Positions 1 to 8,539 are shown, numbered from the stretch's first letter. The stretch: DNA of 12,333 nucleotides from Porogramme epimiltina (GCA_900155495.1 FTLJ01000719.1:1-12333), one strand, 5' to 3'. The notes: a model not told the origin generated them from the sequence alone. Program-made: numbers and translations.

Positions 1-396
1 CTAATAGACAAGACGCACTCTTCCTCGTCTCCAAATTCCCGTATGTCTGCATTGCACAGTTGTGCCTCTCTTTCCCGTGCCTTCGTCAGCAGAGTATAGT
101 TGAGCGTCACGGCGTGCTCACCGCCCATCAATCATGACTTGTCGAGCCTGATGTCGTAATGCCACCGGTCAACGCCAATGTCAGCGCGGGGCTTCCAGTG
201 CAGGTCGTGCCTGTACAAGGTCACGACCATGTCCTTCGCACGAGGAATACCAGAAAGCGAGAAACGGACGAGGGACCGTGCTTAGAGGGCTGCTGGTGGG
301 TGGGATGATGTCATCGTCTGAGTACAGTGAGGGCCGGCAGTTGCCGGTACAGAGTAGGCACGTGATGGAGAATACAGCTGGCTCAGAGAAAGGGGC
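1..396 (-). pseudogene. Broken C-terminal fragment of a probable M64-type (IgA-peptidase-like) fungal metallopeptidase
   Basis: Two exon-like blocks read on the minus strand. The upstream block starts at 396, after a possible CAG acceptor, and contains ITCLLCTGNCRPSLYSDDD. The downstream block runs from about 280, after a CTAAG acceptor, to the window edge. It contains LYRHDLHWKPRADIGVDRWH and, after an in-frame TGA at 134-132, a further 43 open codons including TLLTKAREREAQLCNAD and REFGDEEE. The composition on both sides of the TGA is protein-like. A CGA-to-TGA change would explain the stop, so I read it as a nonsense mutation. The HWKPR...GVDRWHYD...GGEH...AQLCN...EFGDE order resembles, from memory, the non-catalytic C-terminal half of basidiomycete M64 peptidases. 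No zinc-binding HExxH motif is visible, because that part would lie elsewhere. The join between the blocks is uncertain: it is either an intron or a frameshift. The left end is cut by the window. Family assignment is tentative; that this is coding-derived DNA is more secure. Confidence 0.42.
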
Positions 397-420
397 CTGC
401 ATCAGGTTACAAGTAAGCAG
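295..420 (-). repeat. Minus-strand arm of an inverted gene-piece duplication
   Basis: Read on the minus strand from 420 downward, this stretch matches the plus strand at 542-696. Both begin CTGCTTAC, then have CTGATGCAG, then CATCACGTGCC, TGTACCGGCAAC and GATGACATCA in the same order and spacing. The exception is an extra CT-rich insertion in the plus copy. The encoded peptides correspond: ITCLLCTGNCRPSLYSDDD here and ITCLPCTGNRPPSLYAGDD there. By eye the core is about 80% identical, so the duplication is not recent. This arm lies inside the M64-like fragment. Confidence 0.7.
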
Positions 421-510
421 TTCGTTCTTTGCCATTTGGGGGTCTGGATGTCCGGATTTTGCCGGCACAGGTCAGGCGCGTGAGCTCACTTTGAGGTCGG
501 AACATAAAGA

Positions 511-530
511 CCGATTCTCTTGAGAATCGG
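511..530. repeat. Perfect palindrome between the duplicated gene pieces
   Basis: CCGATTCTC and GAGAATCGG form perfect 9-bp arms separated by TT. The palindrome lies in the 121-bp gap between the two inverted gene pieces. It could be a dimeric protein-binding site in a shared divergent promoter, a hairpin left over from the rearrangement, or chance. Nothing in the sequence decides between these. Confidence 0.6.
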
Positions 531-541
531 AAACGGACGGA

Positions 542-1009
542 CTGCTTACCTGAGTACCTGATGCAGACCCCTTTTCTCTTCTCCTCTCTCTCTCTGAACC
601 AGGGTCAGCCGCATTCTACATCACGTGCCTGCCCTGTACCGGCAACCGCCCGCCCTCGCTGTATGCAGGCGATGACATCACCCAACCTAGAAGCAGTAAC
701 TACTCGCCCGTACACATTTGCGTCTTGTCGCCCAGTTCATGCGGTGTGCAATTCCAGGACGCTAGTAAGTTCGATCGAGTCCGTTCTTCCCATATTTGGG
801 TTATACATGCAAACCATCCATTCATCGTTTATCCCCTCAGTCCGCCCCGGGCCCCCACATCCATCATCACTATTTGTGCTCATCTTGGACTCGCGCACGG
901 ATGCTTAGACAACATGGTACTGTTCTACCACGGGATCATAACGAGGCGCGTCCCCCCTGGGACATGGCTCCCTTATCCACCGTACTCAGCCACATTCTCG
1001 CACAAGTGA
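542..1009 (+). pseudogene. Plus-strand relic of the same gene as the 1-396 fragment
   Basis: One frame stays open from about 570 to the TGA at 1007-1009, roughly 145 codons. Its first third is a diverged copy of the minus-strand piece at 295-420: SEPGSAAFYITCLPCTGNRP against SEPAVFSITCLLCTGNCRP. The CATCACGTGCC block is preceded by GATGCAG, a plausible acceptor present in both copies. Past about 700 no counterpart of the minus copy is visible and the peptide is unfamiliar, so only 542-696 is supported as homologous. No credible start codon or full exon set is found. The CT-rich insertion around 575-595 is specific to this copy. The best reading is a partial inverted duplicate of a gene, now decaying. 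Confidence 0.4.
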
Positions 1010-1239
1010 TCGCTTCGACGACATACAGTCCTAGCTCCAGATCGCCTAGTGCCATCGCGTACCGAGCCTGTCCCGGCGGAATCCGAGAACTGCACAGTTT
1101 CTCTCATGACATATGTAAACGTGAGCGTGGCTCAGCAGGCATTAAATAACAATAAAGAACGAAGTAGTCAACAGAATCTAACTCGAACACCGCCGCGCGC
1201 GACGCGTCTACGCCACCCCGACCCCTCTTGCGCGCCTCC

Positions 1240-2369
1240 TCAGTACCCAGCCGCCCTCCTCTCCCTTCGCGTCGCGTGCCTCTCCGCGCACCGCCGCGTG
1301 TGCCGCACGCGCGCCGACTCGCGCCACTTGCTCTCGACACCGCAAACCGGGCAGCGGGACGCGACGCCGATGTGCACGTTGAGCCAGTGCCGGCCGACGC
1401 TCTCGATCGACATCTCCCCGTCGCCCTCGGCCGCGCAGCAAGACGCGTCGGGGCACCGCGCGCGGCAGTCAGATGTGGGTGAATGGGGTGTGGAGGGGCG
1501 AGAGACGCAGAGCGCGGCGTGGTGTGCGCGTTTGAAGTGCGCGCGCCAGGCGGAGTCCTTGCTTGGGAGCTGAGTGGCGCAGCCCGGGATGGGGCAGACG
1601 AGAGGGGCCCCTGAGGAAACTCTGATAGGTTGGAGATGTGCGGGGAGGGGAATTGGATGCGCGCGGCGGCGCTTTGAGGGAGAGGGAGAGGCGGAGGAGG
1701 CGGAGGCGGAGGCGTCGGAAACAGTGTCTGTGTCGGAGGCCTTCCGTTTGAGACCGCCCGCGGTTAAAACGCGAATGGGAGGAAGCGACGGGGATGACGG
1801 CGCGCTGAGGTAAAGGTTAAGTGCTTGTTCGCGGTCACGAAGAGGATGACGTACTCAGAATGAGCGTAGTCCTCTTCGTCCGAATCGACAGGGGAGTTCG
1901 ATCCTCGGCAAGAGATGCTCTCGCTGCTTGGGTTGGGGTAGGCGTCGTATGTGTCGAATGCATGCTCGGCGGTAGCGAGTAAGTCTACCAAGACCGCATC
2001 GACTTCATCACCGAGACCGTGCAAGTAGGTACCTTCCCCGAACGGGAGTTTGGTGAGATTAGGGGAGAGGACGGTGTTTTCCTGGTTGACTTGAGAAGTC
2101 GATAGGAACACGGTTGCGTCGAAGGCGAAGTTTGCGTAGTTCGGTTGCGAAAGAGGAGGGTTGAACTCGAGTTCAGCGAGGGGTGTATATTGGTCTGAGA
2201 GAAGGCTAAAATCCAGCCAAGTAGTGTCGAAGTCCTGTACTAGAGGAGTCTCATAGAAACTAGAGCCCGCCGAATAGGTGAGACCCTGGAGGTTAAGACG
2301 AGAAGCGAAGATCACTCACCAGGTAGGATCAATCATGGGGTCGTGTGGGTATTGCGAATAATATTCCAT
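1240..2369 (-). CDS. C2H2/C2HC zinc-finger protein, probable nuclear transcription factor (three exons)
   Basis: Three exons can be joined: 2369-2320, 2259-1855 and 1804-1240. Intron 1 (2319-2260, 60 nt) has donor GTGAGT and acceptor CTCTAG. Intron 2 (1854-1805, 50 nt) has donor GTACGT, branch CTTAAC and acceptor CTCAG. The coding length is 1020 nt, giving 339 residues ending at TGA 1242-1240. The start is MEYYSQYPHDPMID; an in-frame ATG at 2336 is the alternative. Residues 17-150 are acidic and Asp/Phe/Leu-rich, including PVDSDEEDYAHS, as in activation regions. Basic clusters KRK (171-173) and KRRR (196-199) flank a Ser/Ala run and look like a nuclear signal. Finger 1 is C222-x4-C227-x13-H241-x4-H246. 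Finger 2 is C269-x4-C274 with H291-x4-H296 and a longer loop. Finger 3 is C303-x2-C306-x13-H320-x3-C324, ending C2HC. These C-terminal fingers suggest DNA binding. Targets are unknown and I recognise no specific orthologue. The fingers lie in very GC-rich DNA, unlike exon 2. Confidence 0.82.
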
Positions 2370-2496
2370 GAAGGGTATAGCCGAAGAGCGGATGCTCAAA
2401 AGCGGATGAGTTATGAGCGCGTGTGGCTGGGAGGAGCGGGGGTAGACGAGCGGGGGGGTTCGTCGGTGGCCCAGGCTTGTCCCCAATTTCAGCCCA

Positions 2497-2503
2497 TTTT
2501 ATA
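2497..2503 (-). promoter_or_regulatory. TATA box of the zinc-finger gene
   Basis: TATAAAA reads on the minus strand 128 bp upstream of the ATG at 2369. Initiation about 30 bp downstream would leave a leader of roughly 100 nt. Just upstream (2520-2570) are several G/C boxes such as GCGGGGCGG and CCCGCCCGC. They resemble the GC-rich sites bound by fungal Mig1/CreA-type repressors. That link is inference. Confidence 0.5.
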
Positions 2504-2570
2504 CACATCGCTCGGACAATCGAATAAACCGCCCCGCAACGAGCGTGGGCGAGGTAAAGCGGGCGGGGCG

Positions 2571-3245
2571 TTGTCTGACGCAACGAAGAAGGGGAGCGGT
2601 GCAGCGAACAGCATGAAGGCAAAGCGGGCAGGGGCACTAAGTAGACGATAGCAATGCGATTTGGACTCCGACGGCACGAATGTGGATGTAATCAAAGATG
2701 CCCGCTTTGCCCCAATATGGCAGGGGGCGCGCCGTGTCCACGCGGCTGATACGGCGCAGACAATGGTTCCGGAGCTAGAGAAGGGCCCGGGAGACACCCC
2801 CAGTCCTCAATTTCGAGTTCTGAGGACGGCGGGGGCAGAGTCGGAGAGAGCGTCGAGGGAGTACGCCTTTCCCTTACATATTGAACACCCGAAAGTACTG
2901 CATTACAACACTTTGTATACTCACCACTGATGGGAACAAGTTTTGGGAGATCAAGATCTTATCTCACCTAGGGCGTGGCCGACGGCCGTAGGTGGCCGGT
3001 TGGCGCGTCATCTGATAGCATAGCGCTTAAGCTCAATTGCAAGGTGACTCTTGTTCCGTCTCGCCGTCATTTACGCAGCCTAGCTACTTACCACCCAGTC
3101 GAAAAACATCGTTTGCATCGAATGCGTTAATACGTCACTAGCGCCAGTGGCGATGGTATTGAGGGGGACTGACAGGGAAGTGTCTAGAAGAGACTCAATG
3201 AAGAGTAGAGCTCGTAGCAGTTGGGTAGGATGCTATTCACTTGTT
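2571..3245. other. Intergenic stretch, no gene recognised
   Basis: It covers the far upstream region of the zinc-finger gene and further DNA. Open frames at 2661-2930 (plus) and 2489-2797 (minus) have no recognisable motif and no supporting splice sites. GGCCG-rich words cluster at 2985-3003. I see no TE termini, RNA gene or long repeat. Confidence 0.4.
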
Positions 3246-3273
3246 CTTAGAGTCACTATGAACTGACTCTAAG
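3246..3273. repeat. Hairpin-forming inverted repeat
   Basis: CTTAGAGTCA and TGACTCTAAG are perfect 10-bp arms around an 8-nt loop. There is no T-run after the arms and no gene end nearby. The half-site TGACTC is also the core recognised by Gcn4/AP-1-type bZIP proteins, and here it occurs twice in opposite orientation. Whether this is regulatory or chance cannot be told from the sequence. Confidence 0.55.
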
Positions 3274-3288
3274 ATGGCTAGCTTGCAC

Positions 3289-3576
3289 CTAGCTTGTGCT
3301 GATAGTACCAGAGAGGCAAAACTGTGGGAGATAGGCGTCACTAAATCGCTCGCGCATCCCCGTCCCTCTGCTTCTCGTTCTACCTGTAACCTCGTCGACG
3401 TGGCATTTCAGGTCTGTCCACCTGACGCATCCGTATAATATGTATACTGGTATATAGCTTTCTATCCCTCTATCTAAGGCCCCAGGGTCCACAGACGCAT
3501 CGCCAACAACCCACGTCTCCGGCGGGTGGGTCTTGTAGTGACAGATGCTGAGCAAATCCGGTGCAAGTAATATCAC
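3289..3576 (-). other. Unassigned 95-codon open frame
   Basis: The frame runs from an ATG at 3576 to TAG at 3291-3289 and includes ETWVVGDASVDPGALDRG and CHVDEVTGRTRSR. Its composition is not implausible for a protein. I recognise no family, and there is no convincing promoter or splice-site support. It may be an exon fragment, a decayed gene or chance. Confidence 0.15.
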
Positions 3577-3629
3577 GCGCTCCTAATTAGGAGAAGCACG
3601 GCTTCGAGAAGCGGCCGCCAGCTTCTATA

Positions 3630-4484
3630 CTATAGCTCTCTCCATCCTCTCTGTTGACAGGTTAAGGTTGTTTGACTAGACATACCTGCTGTCCATCCAC
3701 GTGCCACGTGTGGAGGCCCCGAGGGCTGAGGGAGAAAGTGAATGAAGGCTTTAGTTAAAGAGTAAATAGCACCACACGAGTCACAAGAACCGTACGACGA
3801 CAATCCTGCGGTGGCGATACAGATATAGGCATGAATATGTACGCGGTGGGGTCGAACAGCGTCCATTCTGGGCTCCCATACTCGAGCACGGTGGCCTCGA
3901 ACACCAGCCGCAGCAGCACGGCCCGCGGGACTCGTGCACAACGTACGCTTGCCCTTGCCTTTTGCTGCAAGGCCTGAGGAGGGCCCGACATTCTCGCCGG
4001 GGGTGTCTATGCTCATGAGGAAAGTATACGCAAGGTAGTCAGTAGAATAAGCGGAGGAAGCACTAGGAAGCATCAACGGGAGAAGGATCGATCCATGTGG
4101 CAGCGTGGACATGGTTGGAATTGCCTGAGGGAGAGGGCGGGTTGAGCATCGATCTGACCAGTGTGACCCTGCATGTACAAATAGTTAATAGTACGGGCCG
4201 CCGCGTTGAAATGGCCTTGCCCTTGATTTGAAAGGGCTCGATGGAGATGTGTTCACCAAGCCATGGGACTCGGACTCAGGGGAGCTGGTTGACTTACCAG
4301 CCCGACTTATACCAGCCTGAGGGAGATGAAAACGCAGGATTGCTGGTGCAGGGGATTTGAGGGGATGCACGGTGTCGCCCGTCACGGAGGATAGTACTAA
4401 GGTCATGGAGGAGTTCATTGGGGCGGTGATGGCGAAGTAAGCGCCGTATACGTACAAGGATCTATTTCCAGATCGCGGTGACAC
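3630..4484 (-). pseudogene. Possible minus-strand exon fragments of unknown gene(s)
   Basis: Three stretches look protein-like but do not join cleanly. At 4484-4300, after a possible TAG acceptor, is GNRSLYVYGAYFAITAPMNS, ending near a GTAAGT donor at about 4294. The LYVYGA motif recalls extracellular domains of many agaricomycete surface proteins, but this is recollection only. At about 4125-4070, after a CTCCCTCAG acceptor, is GNSNHVHAATWIDPSPVDAS followed by a stop. At 3930-3830 is LVFEATVLEYGSPEWTLFDP in another frame. These could be a gene with several introns that I cannot resolve, decayed pieces of different genes, or chance open frames. No start codon, transmembrane segment or complete domain is secure. 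Confidence 0.2.
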
Positions 4485-4501
4485 CTAGTCAAGTGTCTAC
4501 T

Positions 4502-4819
4502 ATGCCCAGAGAGATTGCCTTCACAGTCTTCTCGTCAGTGGTTGATACTTCTCCTCATGATGAAGGGTAGTAGTAAAAGATTGAATTGCATTCGTACTTT
4601 TAGATGTCGCTGTATATCAGTTCATGAACAAGAGAATCGGTACAACCACACAACGACCAACATCTTCCTCAAGCTGCAGTCTAGGAATGGGAGGATCCTA
4701 TATGGTACGCCTTTACTCCTTCTATCGTGATATGGGCCGTGCTGACACGTGATGCAGGATGTGACTATGGATTGTGGGTGTCCCGTCGCGTTGAATTTAG
4801 CTACAGCGTTGCTGACTAG
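4502..4819 (+). CDS. Possible small spliced gene next to the transposon, unknown function
   Basis: A model with exons 4502-4566, 4604-4704 and 4758-4819 gives 75 residues from ATG 4502 to TAG 4817-4819. Intron 2 (4705-4757, 53 nt) is strong: donor GTACGC, branch CTGAC and acceptor GATGCAG. Intron 1 (37 nt, GTAGTA...TTTTAG) is short and weak, so the N-terminal part may be wrong. The C-terminal part reads NHTTTNIFLKLQSRNGRILY, then GCDYGLWVSRRVEFSYSVAD. It has no motif I recognise. A second frame across the same intron is also open and runs into the transposon end, so the frame is not certain. The predicted stop lies 9 bp before the element's left terminus, which puts the insertion in the 3' flank. 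Confidence 0.3.
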
Positions 4820-4828
4820 GCTGTACTA

Positions 4829-4851
4829 TCACTGGCCCAGTAATGCAATGA
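4829..4851 (+). repeat. Left terminal inverted repeat
   Basis: A 23-bp sequence beginning TCACTGGCCCAGTAATG. It is the exact reverse complement of 8396-8418. It is flanked on the left by TA at 4827-4828. Such termini are the binding and cleavage sites of the element's transposase. Confidence 0.93.
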
Positions 4852-4944
4852 TGACAGTAGTGCAATATGCGTGAATCCCACCTCTCCCGTCCTCTAAAAA
4901 TCACCTAAATATTACCGCATGGTCTCACAGTATATCTACGCTTG

Positions 4945-4960
4945 CAATATAATTTTTGGG
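4945..4960 (+). repeat. Left subterminal repeat
   Basis: CAATATAATTTTTGGG begins 116 bp in from the left end. A matching sequence, with two extra bases (AT) and one C, lies inverted 107 bp in from the right end (8293-8311). A third, looser copy, TATATATAATTTTCCG, is at 5105-5120. Such motifs can be extra transposase-binding sites, but the AT-rich composition makes chance possible. Confidence 0.4.
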
Positions 4961-5208
4961 AGCAACGAAGCGAATGAACGAAAGTTATCGCAGAATGAGT
5001 GAGTTTGTGCACCCTGGGCGGAAATTGATGGGCTTCGGCTCGTACACCCTTTGCAATGTTCGCCGTAATTTTTCAGTATATGTATCTACTACCATACAGC
5101 ACTCTATATATAATTTTCCGAGGCATTCTGCGGATGGGATGCGATTGTACAGAGGTGCAGGCCTCCTGAGCGTGACAAGCCACTGTCTTCAAGTGATCGG
5201 ACTTTGAA

Positions 5209-5252
5209 CACCACCCAGCCACTAGCGCTCATTGCACTCGCATTGGGTGGTG
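5209..5252. repeat. Inverted repeat in the transposase leader region
   Basis: CACCACCCA and TGGGTGGTG are perfect 9-bp arms separated by 26 nt. They lie about 130 bp upstream of the transposase ATG. This could fold as a weak hairpin or bind a dimeric protein. No function is shown. Confidence 0.4.
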
Positions 5253-5377
5253 GCCCCTTGACCACCTGTATTATTTCTTGCTTCATCCATGCGAAACTCC
5301 TGTCGACAAATGCCCTACACCCCACACATCTCTATAGCCCAACTTTATACACCTCCCTACGCTTTTTTGAATTTTCT

Positions 5378-7948
5378 ATGGGAAGACCGAGCAAGAAAAC
5401 TCTTCGGGATGCTGGCTATGAGCAACGGCTCTCAAAGGCACTCTGAGTAATCACTTACAATCTCTCGAAGGACAGAAACCAAACATCGCTGCAGTCGCCA
5501 GGGAGTTCTCTGTAGAGCACACTACACTATGGCGTCGGTTTAAAGGAAAGACAAGCCGCCGGAACCTTGCTCATGAGTCTCAACAGCTCTTGACCAAAGC
5601 TGAGGAGGCTGCTCTTGTTGACTGGATCCAGCACCTGAGCGATATCGGACAACCACTCAATAAACGGACGATTGCAAAGAAGATCCAGCGCATACAGAAG
5701 CTCAATCGACGTCCGAGTAGAAATTGGATGCGCGGCTTCCTCCAGCGTCATCCAAATATTCGCACAGGCAAACCCTCGGGCCTCGATCCGAAGCGAGCAC
5801 AAGCATTCAATGAGGCTACAGTCGAGCGGCACTTCAATCTCATTCGGGAGGTAATGGAGTCGAACAATATTCCGTGGGAGCATGTGTACAATATGGATGA
5901 GAAGGGCATTCAGCGTGGTGGACGGACTCAGGATCAGCGCGTATATTTCCTTCCAAAGGATCGTCGCCCTGCGTACAAGCTCAAAAGTGCGGACTTGGAG
6001 CTTGTAACAGTCATAGAATGTGTCCGTGCGGATGGCGAGTCAATTAAGCCTGCATTTATATTCTCGGGGAAGGAATTCTACAAAGAGTGGTTTGAGGTTG
6101 ACGATGATATCCTGTGAGTGGCCAAGTTTGTCCTGTTACAAATTTTAAAGCTCACGTTTGAGTGGCAGCATTTGTATGTCGCCTAATGGTTGGACAGACG
6201 ATGCTCTGTGTGCAGAGTGGTTTGAGAAATCATTTATACCTCAGGCCACCGAGCAGAAGACGTCGTCGGCTCCTATACTCCTCATATACGATGGCCATGG
6301 ATCGCATGCGACGTCAGCACTCGTTGAGCTTGCATTGCAGAATAATATTCATTTAATCTGCTTACCTCCACACACGACACACAAGCTTCAGCCTCTCGAT
6401 GTTGGCGTCTTCGGAAATCTTCAGCGGTCATGGCAGAAGCGTTGTGAAGATGCAATGGAGACGTATGGCGAGGAAATGCGTCGGAAAGATATTGTTAAGG
6501 AGTACATGGCTGCTCGTGAAGAGTCTGTCACCTCCGAACTCATCCGTTCTGCATTTCGAGCCTGTGGCCTTAATCCCCTCAACCCTCTCGTCTTTACACC
6601 TGCCGATTTTGCTCCCAGTGCAAATACATCGTCCCAATCACATCTTCCACCCTCCTATCCACTCGTCCCTCCCTCTACTGAAGTTCAGGAGCCGCCCGAG
6701 ATGCCCGCCATCCCCGAGGTTACCGAGGTTGTTCAGCCCACGCAGGATCAGGAGCCGTTGGATCAGCCACCACCACTAGAAGACCATGGCTCGGATGACG
6801 AAGACGACGATGATATAATGGAGGTGGATGACTGTTTGGACAACCCGGATACAGACGAAGAATGGGAATATCCTACAGACGATGAACTCGTTGAAGATGA
6901 CCCTATGGAGCGCTCACCAACACCATCCGGCGTCCTCGGTGCCCACATTCCACACACTGATTCAAGCCTGCACTCGGAATCAGCGACCGCTTCTCTCGCC
7001 TCCTCTGCTGAGGCTGTGGTGCATGCGCACTCGAGTGGTCCGTCTCTTCACCAGGCTGGCAGGCTTGCTACCGTCGAAGACCTTGCACTGGCCCGTTGTA
7101 ATGAACTCCCGGCGCATATCCGACTCGCTGCATATGAGCGTGTTGTGCTTAAGCAACAGGGCCATATCACTGACCTTACTGGTCAGGTGCAGTCTTCGAC
7201 CTTTCACTGCAAAATGGCCCAGCTTGAAGTCGAGTCTCTCCAGAATAAATTAAACTCAAAGGAATCACGAGCGCGTCAGGGTAAATCACGGAAGCTCGTC
7301 ACAGACTCACGCTGCTTCACGTCTGCAGCAGGGCTGACTGCATGGAAAGCTCAAGAGGAAGAACGACAGGCAAAGGAAAATGCGAAGCGCGAGAAGCAGG
7401 CTGCACGCGATCAGAAGGAGCAAGAGCGTGAACAAGCTCGGAAAGCGCGAGGTGAATCATTTGTATTCACTGGTGGGTTATCTAACAAGACAGTGGGCGA
7501 TCTTCGAGAGATTTCCACTGCGCTTGGGCTGGTATTGCAGCAGAAAATGACCAGGGAGGCACTCAAAAGTGCGATCCTTCGGTTTTTTGAGGAGAACCCC
7601 ACCCGCCGTGAAGAGGCACGCTTCAAAGGGCTGTTCACTCGCGCTCCCAGAGCCTCCAAGCGAGGTGCGACCAACACCAACTCTCAGGATATCCCACAAA
7701 GCGAAAACGAACCCCCTAGGGTGCCCCATAGTGTCGAAATTGAACCCGGTATGTATGATATATCTATACTATGTTCGCTTGAAGTACCTAAAACATATCT
7801 AGTTCCCTCAATCTCTGCGCCTCCAGAGACCGATCGTCTGGGACCTCAAATTTCTCCTATTCATACCCCTTACGTTCCCCTTGCTGGCTCATCTCGTGCA
7901 AATCTACACGATACATTAATGATACGCTTCGAGACCTACAATCCCTAG
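5378..7948 (+). pseudogene. Pogo/Fot1-type DD35D transposase, one frameshift
   Basis: The gene begins MGRPSKKTLRDAGYEQRLSK, a typical start for this family, then meets TGA at 5444-5446. The rest continues in another frame from 5443 (LSNHLQSLEGQ), so one base appears lost. No GT occurs between the ATG and the stop, so splicing cannot bypass it. Introns are 6114-6168 (55 nt, GTGAGT...GGCAG) and probably 7749-7802 (54 nt, GTATGT...CTAG). The restored length would be about 820 residues. Order: psq-type HTH (about 25-55), CENP-B/Tc5-type HTH (about 70-135), then the DDE_1 catalytic core with D173 (NMDEKG), D286 (LLIYDGHGSH) and D322 (LQPLDVGVFG), 35 residues between the last two. An acidic, Pro-rich tract follows (about 445-490), then a Lys/Glu/Gln-rich probable coiled coil (about 635-675). 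It would bind the TIRs and excise and insert the element. All catalytic residues are intact. TTTATAC at 5344-5350 may be the TATA element. Confidence 0.88.
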
Positions 7949-8292
7949 ACATTACCCAGTACTGTACTATAGTGCTCAGTGCTCACCGCGGACGCTCGAA
8001 TATGATACTACCGTTGTATTATACTGTACATACACTATTTCCGTACATACTCTGTATCTATATGCCCACAACGACTCCACGGGCCTCTCGCCCCACTTAA
8101 CCCTATGATTCGAACGACTGCCAGCCTCCGCCAGAAGAGGGAACCGCCACGCTGGCCGATGTTTGCCGAGCGGAGCTAAAAAATGCCGTTGTGCCGTTCG
8201 TGACCGATAGCGTGACCACATTTCTCCGCCATTGCACTTCTGTTTCATTCGACAACGGACCCTCCTCCTCTCTCACATCTCATCCTAGCAGA

Positions 8293-8311
8293 CCCGAAAA
8301 ATTATATATTG
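8293..8311 (-). repeat. Right subterminal repeat
   Basis: On the minus strand it reads CAATATATAATTTTTCGGG. It is the inverted counterpart of the left subterminal motif, at nearly the same distance from the element end. Confidence 0.4.
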
Positions 8312-8395
8312 TATCCAAGACGTCACAGATCCGACAGACACTTCTCCGATATCGATAGCGGAGGGACGGACCAAGGTACGTGGTCAACCCCAAAT

Positions 8396-8418
8396 TCATT
8401 GCATTACTGGGCCAGTGA
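8396..8418 (-). repeat. Right terminal inverted repeat
   Basis: Exact 23-bp reverse complement of the left terminus, ending CTGGGCCAGTGA. The next bases are AA rather than the expected TA target duplication. Confidence 0.93.
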
Positions 8419-8539
8419 AAACATCGTCCTATAGCGCGGTTAATTTAACGCGACCGGCTCCGAGACTTCGATCAATATGACCATCTATGGTGGTACAGGT
8501 ATGACTCGAGAGTCTACTATGCTACGAAGAGTACATGCT

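Larger units (their letters stand above)
4829..8418 (+). mobile_element. Pogo/Fot1-type DNA transposon (Tc1/mariner superfamily), 3590 bp
   Basis: Perfect 23-bp terminal inverted repeats at 4829-4851 and 8396-8418 enclose a single transposase gene in plus orientation. About 525 bp of noncoding DNA lies before it and about 450 bp after it. The outer bases read TCACTGGCCCAG at the left and CTGGGCCAGTGA at the right. The left end is preceded by TA, the expected target dinucleotide for this superfamily. The right end is followed by AA, so one copy of the duplicated TA appears mutated, or the true boundary differs by a base or two. Identical TIRs and only one coding lesion suggest a fairly recent insertion. 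A subterminal motif recurs at about 110 bp from each end. The element is longer than classic Fot1 copies mainly because the transposase has a long C-terminal extension. Confidence 0.92.

Noticed and set aside
1049..1573. A 174-codon plus-strand open frame
   Set aside because: It lies opposite exon 3 of the zinc-finger gene. GC-rich codons there keep the antisense frame open, and it shows no motif.
1764..2315. A minus-strand frame read as one exon from a GTG at 2315
   Set aside because: The GTG is part of the GTGAGT donor of intron 1. The frame runs through intron 2 and its 3' end is not the real end of the gene.
5447..5470. A 24-nt GT...AG stretch as an intron that would repair the transposase frame
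   Set aside because: It is too short to be spliced, lacks a proper acceptor tract and would remove residues expected in the family.
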